A stretch of DNA of 7,845 bases from NCBI GenBank assembly GCA_948482865.1, contig CAOMHR010000073.1, positions 1 through 7,845 on the forward strand, read 5' to 3'. Below, piece after piece: positions 6,609-7,845 of this stretch. A program made the position numbers and the translations under genes. The stretch comes from Christensenellaceae bacterium (GTDB lineage Bacteria > Bacillota > Clostridia > Christensenellales > Borkfalkiaceae). How positions within the stretch are numbered: position 1 is the first letter of the stretch; the number at the start of each line of letters is the position of its first letter. The notes beneath the pieces are model-generated. The model ran no database searches. It had not been told where the DNA came from and saw nothing but the letters and a program-made list of their open reading frames with translations.

Positions 6609-6647
6609 AAAAGCACTCTGACAAAAATGTCAGGGTGCTTTTGATTT
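6609..6647. terminator. Intrinsic terminator between convergent gyrA and P-type ATPase genes
   Basis: AAAAGCACTCTGACA (6609-6623) pairs with 6628-6642 over 15 bp, with one G-U wobble and an AAAA loop. The rightward tail is TTTTGATTTT and the leftward tail is TTTTTAATTTTC, so it can work for gyrBA and for the ATPase gene, whose stop is at 6679. It starts 13 bp after the gyrA stop. Nothing else is seen in the 83-bp gap. Confidence 0.87.
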
Positions 6648-6678
6648 TAGTGCAATTTAATGCAAAGCAATTTTTCTA

Positions 6679-7845
6679 CTATTCGGCAGGTTGTACGGGG
6701 GGCGGGGGCGGCGGTGGAGTCTGTTGAGATTGATGCGTATGTTTATGCTTTTGTCTGACATTGCCGGAAGTTGACGATGGCATAATTACCTGCATCAGAC
6801 TAATCAGCCAGCTTGATACGGGGAACGCCGCTTCGATAACAACTACTATAATCAGTATCTTGGAATAATCCCATTTAAGTTCAGACCATCCCGTGTATAA
6901 GAGTTCCGCAAGCGGTTTAACCGAATAGGCTGTGATACAAAGCGCCAACATACTGATACATAAAATTATGCGGTATGCGTTCAGCGGCTTACATACTCTG
7001 TATACCATTACCAGTCCCGAGAACGTCAGAGCAATCATACACATAGGCAAATAATGCTCGCTGAATTCCGTACCGTGGTTTATGTTTGTATCGATTACGT
7101 TCGTCAGGTACATTGACATTACGCATATAATCATTAAAAGCGCGCCCGATATTGACCGACTCATAACGTGCGTAATAAATTTGCCCTGTACGCGTTCTTT
7201 ATTGGGTTGCAGTGACAGGAAGAACGAAGGTATAGCAATTATGCAGGTTTCCAAAAGCAATACGTTCTGCGGCATAAACAGGTAAGGTACCTGCATTGCA
7301 ATGCAAAGAGTAGCGAGAATTGCCGTGAACAGCGTCTTCATAAGGAACAGCGAAGACGAGTTTTTAATATTGTTAATAACGCGTCTGCCTTCCGCAACGA
7401 CTTTAGGCATAGAATTGAAGTTGTTGTCCATCAAAACTATGTGGCTGACGTTTCTCGCCGCTTCACTACCAGAAGCAACCGATATTGCGCAGTCGGCTTC
7501 TTTTAACGCAAGTATGTCGTTTACGCCGTCGCCGGTCATTGCAACGGTATTGCCTTCCGCTTTAATCGAGCGGACCAAAATCGCCTTTTGTTCGGGAGTA
7601 ACTCTTCCGAATACGGTATATTTGTTTGCAACGTTTGAAACTTCTTTTTCGTTAAGACCTTCAAGCGATATGAATTTGTCTGCGTTTTTAATTCCCGCGC
7701 GTTTTGCTACTTCGCAAACGGTAATGGGGTTGTCGCCCGAAATGACTTTTACGTTTACGTCGTTTTCTCCGAACCATTTTATGGTTTCGATTGCGTCTTC
7801 GCGGATATTGTCCGCAATGGATATTACTGCAATAGGTTTTAAAAC
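6679..7845 (-). CDS. Cation-transporting P-type ATPase, C-terminal part (5' end beyond window)
   Basis: The open frame runs leftward from the right edge to TAG at 6681-6679, about 388 residues of a P-type ATPase that couples ATP hydrolysis to ion movement across the membrane. The TTG at 7578 is internal; the frame continues upstream with clear family sequence. Visible in order are a P-domain stretch with ISGDNPITVCEVAKRAGI (the SGD.P-T region) and YTVFGRVTPEQKA, the hinge TGDGVND (7536 down to 7516), then ALKEADCAI and SEAARNVS. Six hydrophobic segments, M5 to M10, follow. The phosphorylated DKTG site and the M4 ion site are outside the window. M6 reads ETCIIAIPSFFLSLQPN, unlike the N-x3-D of SERCA-type calcium pumps, so the ion cannot be named. 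It resembles the poorly characterised Bacillota pumps often annotated simply as cation-translocating or HAD-type ATPases. The hydrophilic C-terminus is KHKHTHQSQQT followed by seven prolines and VQPAE, an unusual ending. Confidence 0.9.
   Translation of the reverse strand, partial: VLKPIAVISIADNIREDAIETIKWFGENDVNVKVISGDNPITVCEVAKRAGIKNADKFISLEGLNEKEVSNVANKYTVFGRVTPEQKAILVRSIKAEGNTVAMTGDGVNDILALKEADCAISVASGSEAARNVSHIVLMDNNFNSMPKVVAEGRRVINNIKNSSSLFLMKTLFTAILATLCIAMQVPYLFMPQNVLLLETCIIAIPSFFLSLQPNKERVQGKFITHVMSRSISGALLMIICVMSMYLTNVIDTNINHGTEFSEHYLPMCMIALTFSGLVMVYRVCKPLNAYRIILCISMLALCITAYSVKPLAELLYTGWSELKWDYSKILIIVVVIEAAFPVSSWLISLMQVIMPSSTSGNVRQKHKHTHQSQQTPPPPPPPVQPAE
6697..6717 (+). repeat. G-rich tract encoding the Pro7 tail on the opposite strand
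   Basis: The + strand reads G6-C-G5-C-GG-C-GG-T-GG over 21 bp. It is the complement of the CCN codons for the proline run of the ATPase. Several GG or longer runs separated by single bases could form a two-layer or bulged G-quadruplex in the template strand, and the run is a candidate for slippage. No function is implied by the sequence alone. Confidence 0.6.

Noticed and set aside
6284..6624. Two overlapping leftward open frames at the gyrA 3' end, Phe/Ser-rich
   Set aside because: They are the complement of the Glu/Lys/Ala-rich GyrA tail; the Phe- and Ser-rich composition is an artefact and the frames overlap the terminator.
7082..7285. 67-codon rightward open frame inside the P-type ATPase
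   Set aside because: Antisense to conserved membrane helices of the ATPase; no ribosome binding site.

Overview
This 7.8 kb window looks like an ordinary chromosomal segment of a Gram-positive-type anaerobe, most likely a member of Bacillota class Clostridia or a close uncultured relative. That is an inference from several things: a compact GyrB without the long proteobacterial TOPRIM insertion, Clostridia-like GyrA and GyrB sequence, a DUF5714 protein (a family known mainly from methanogens and anaerobic bacteria), strong AAGGAG-type ribosome binding sites, sigma-70/A-type promoters and intrinsic terminators. There is no sign of a mobile element, phage, CRISPR array, tRNA or rRNA.

Left part (1-991): the last 47 codons of a Ppx/GppA-type phosphatase run into a membrane-embedded M50-type zinc metalloprotease through an ATGA stop/start overlap, so the two are probably translated as a coupled pair. 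A perfect 13-bp hairpin with T-tracts on both sides closes this unit and also closes the convergent gene to its right.

Middle left (992-1966): two small leftward genes. One is a stand-alone Cys/His-rich DUF5714 protein. The other is a 64-codon zinc-ribbon protein with a non-ATG or uncertain start. The zinc-ribbon gene has its own terminator, and the stem of that terminator contains the candidate -35 box of the DUF5714 gene. The 70-bp gap between the zinc-ribbon gene and gyrB appears to hold back-to-back promoters.

Centre (1967-6595): the gyrB-gyrA operon, 9 bp between the genes, encoding both subunits of DNA gyrase (A2B2, ATP-dependent negative supercoiling). All catalytic motifs are present and the quinolone-resistance positions of GyrA are wild type. 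GyrA carries a variant GyrA box (QNRGGTG) and an unusual C-terminal tail that is acidic first and then lysine/alanine/proline-rich.

Right part (6596-7845): a 15-bp terminator hairpin shared by convergent genes, then the C-terminal part of a leftward cation-transporting P-type ATPase that runs off the window. It ends in a His-rich stretch followed by seven consecutive prolines.

No multi-gene novel system is evident. The least-explained items are the DUF5714 protein, the ppx-coupled M50 protease, the zinc-ribbon miniprotein with its odd start, and the two unusual C-terminal tails.
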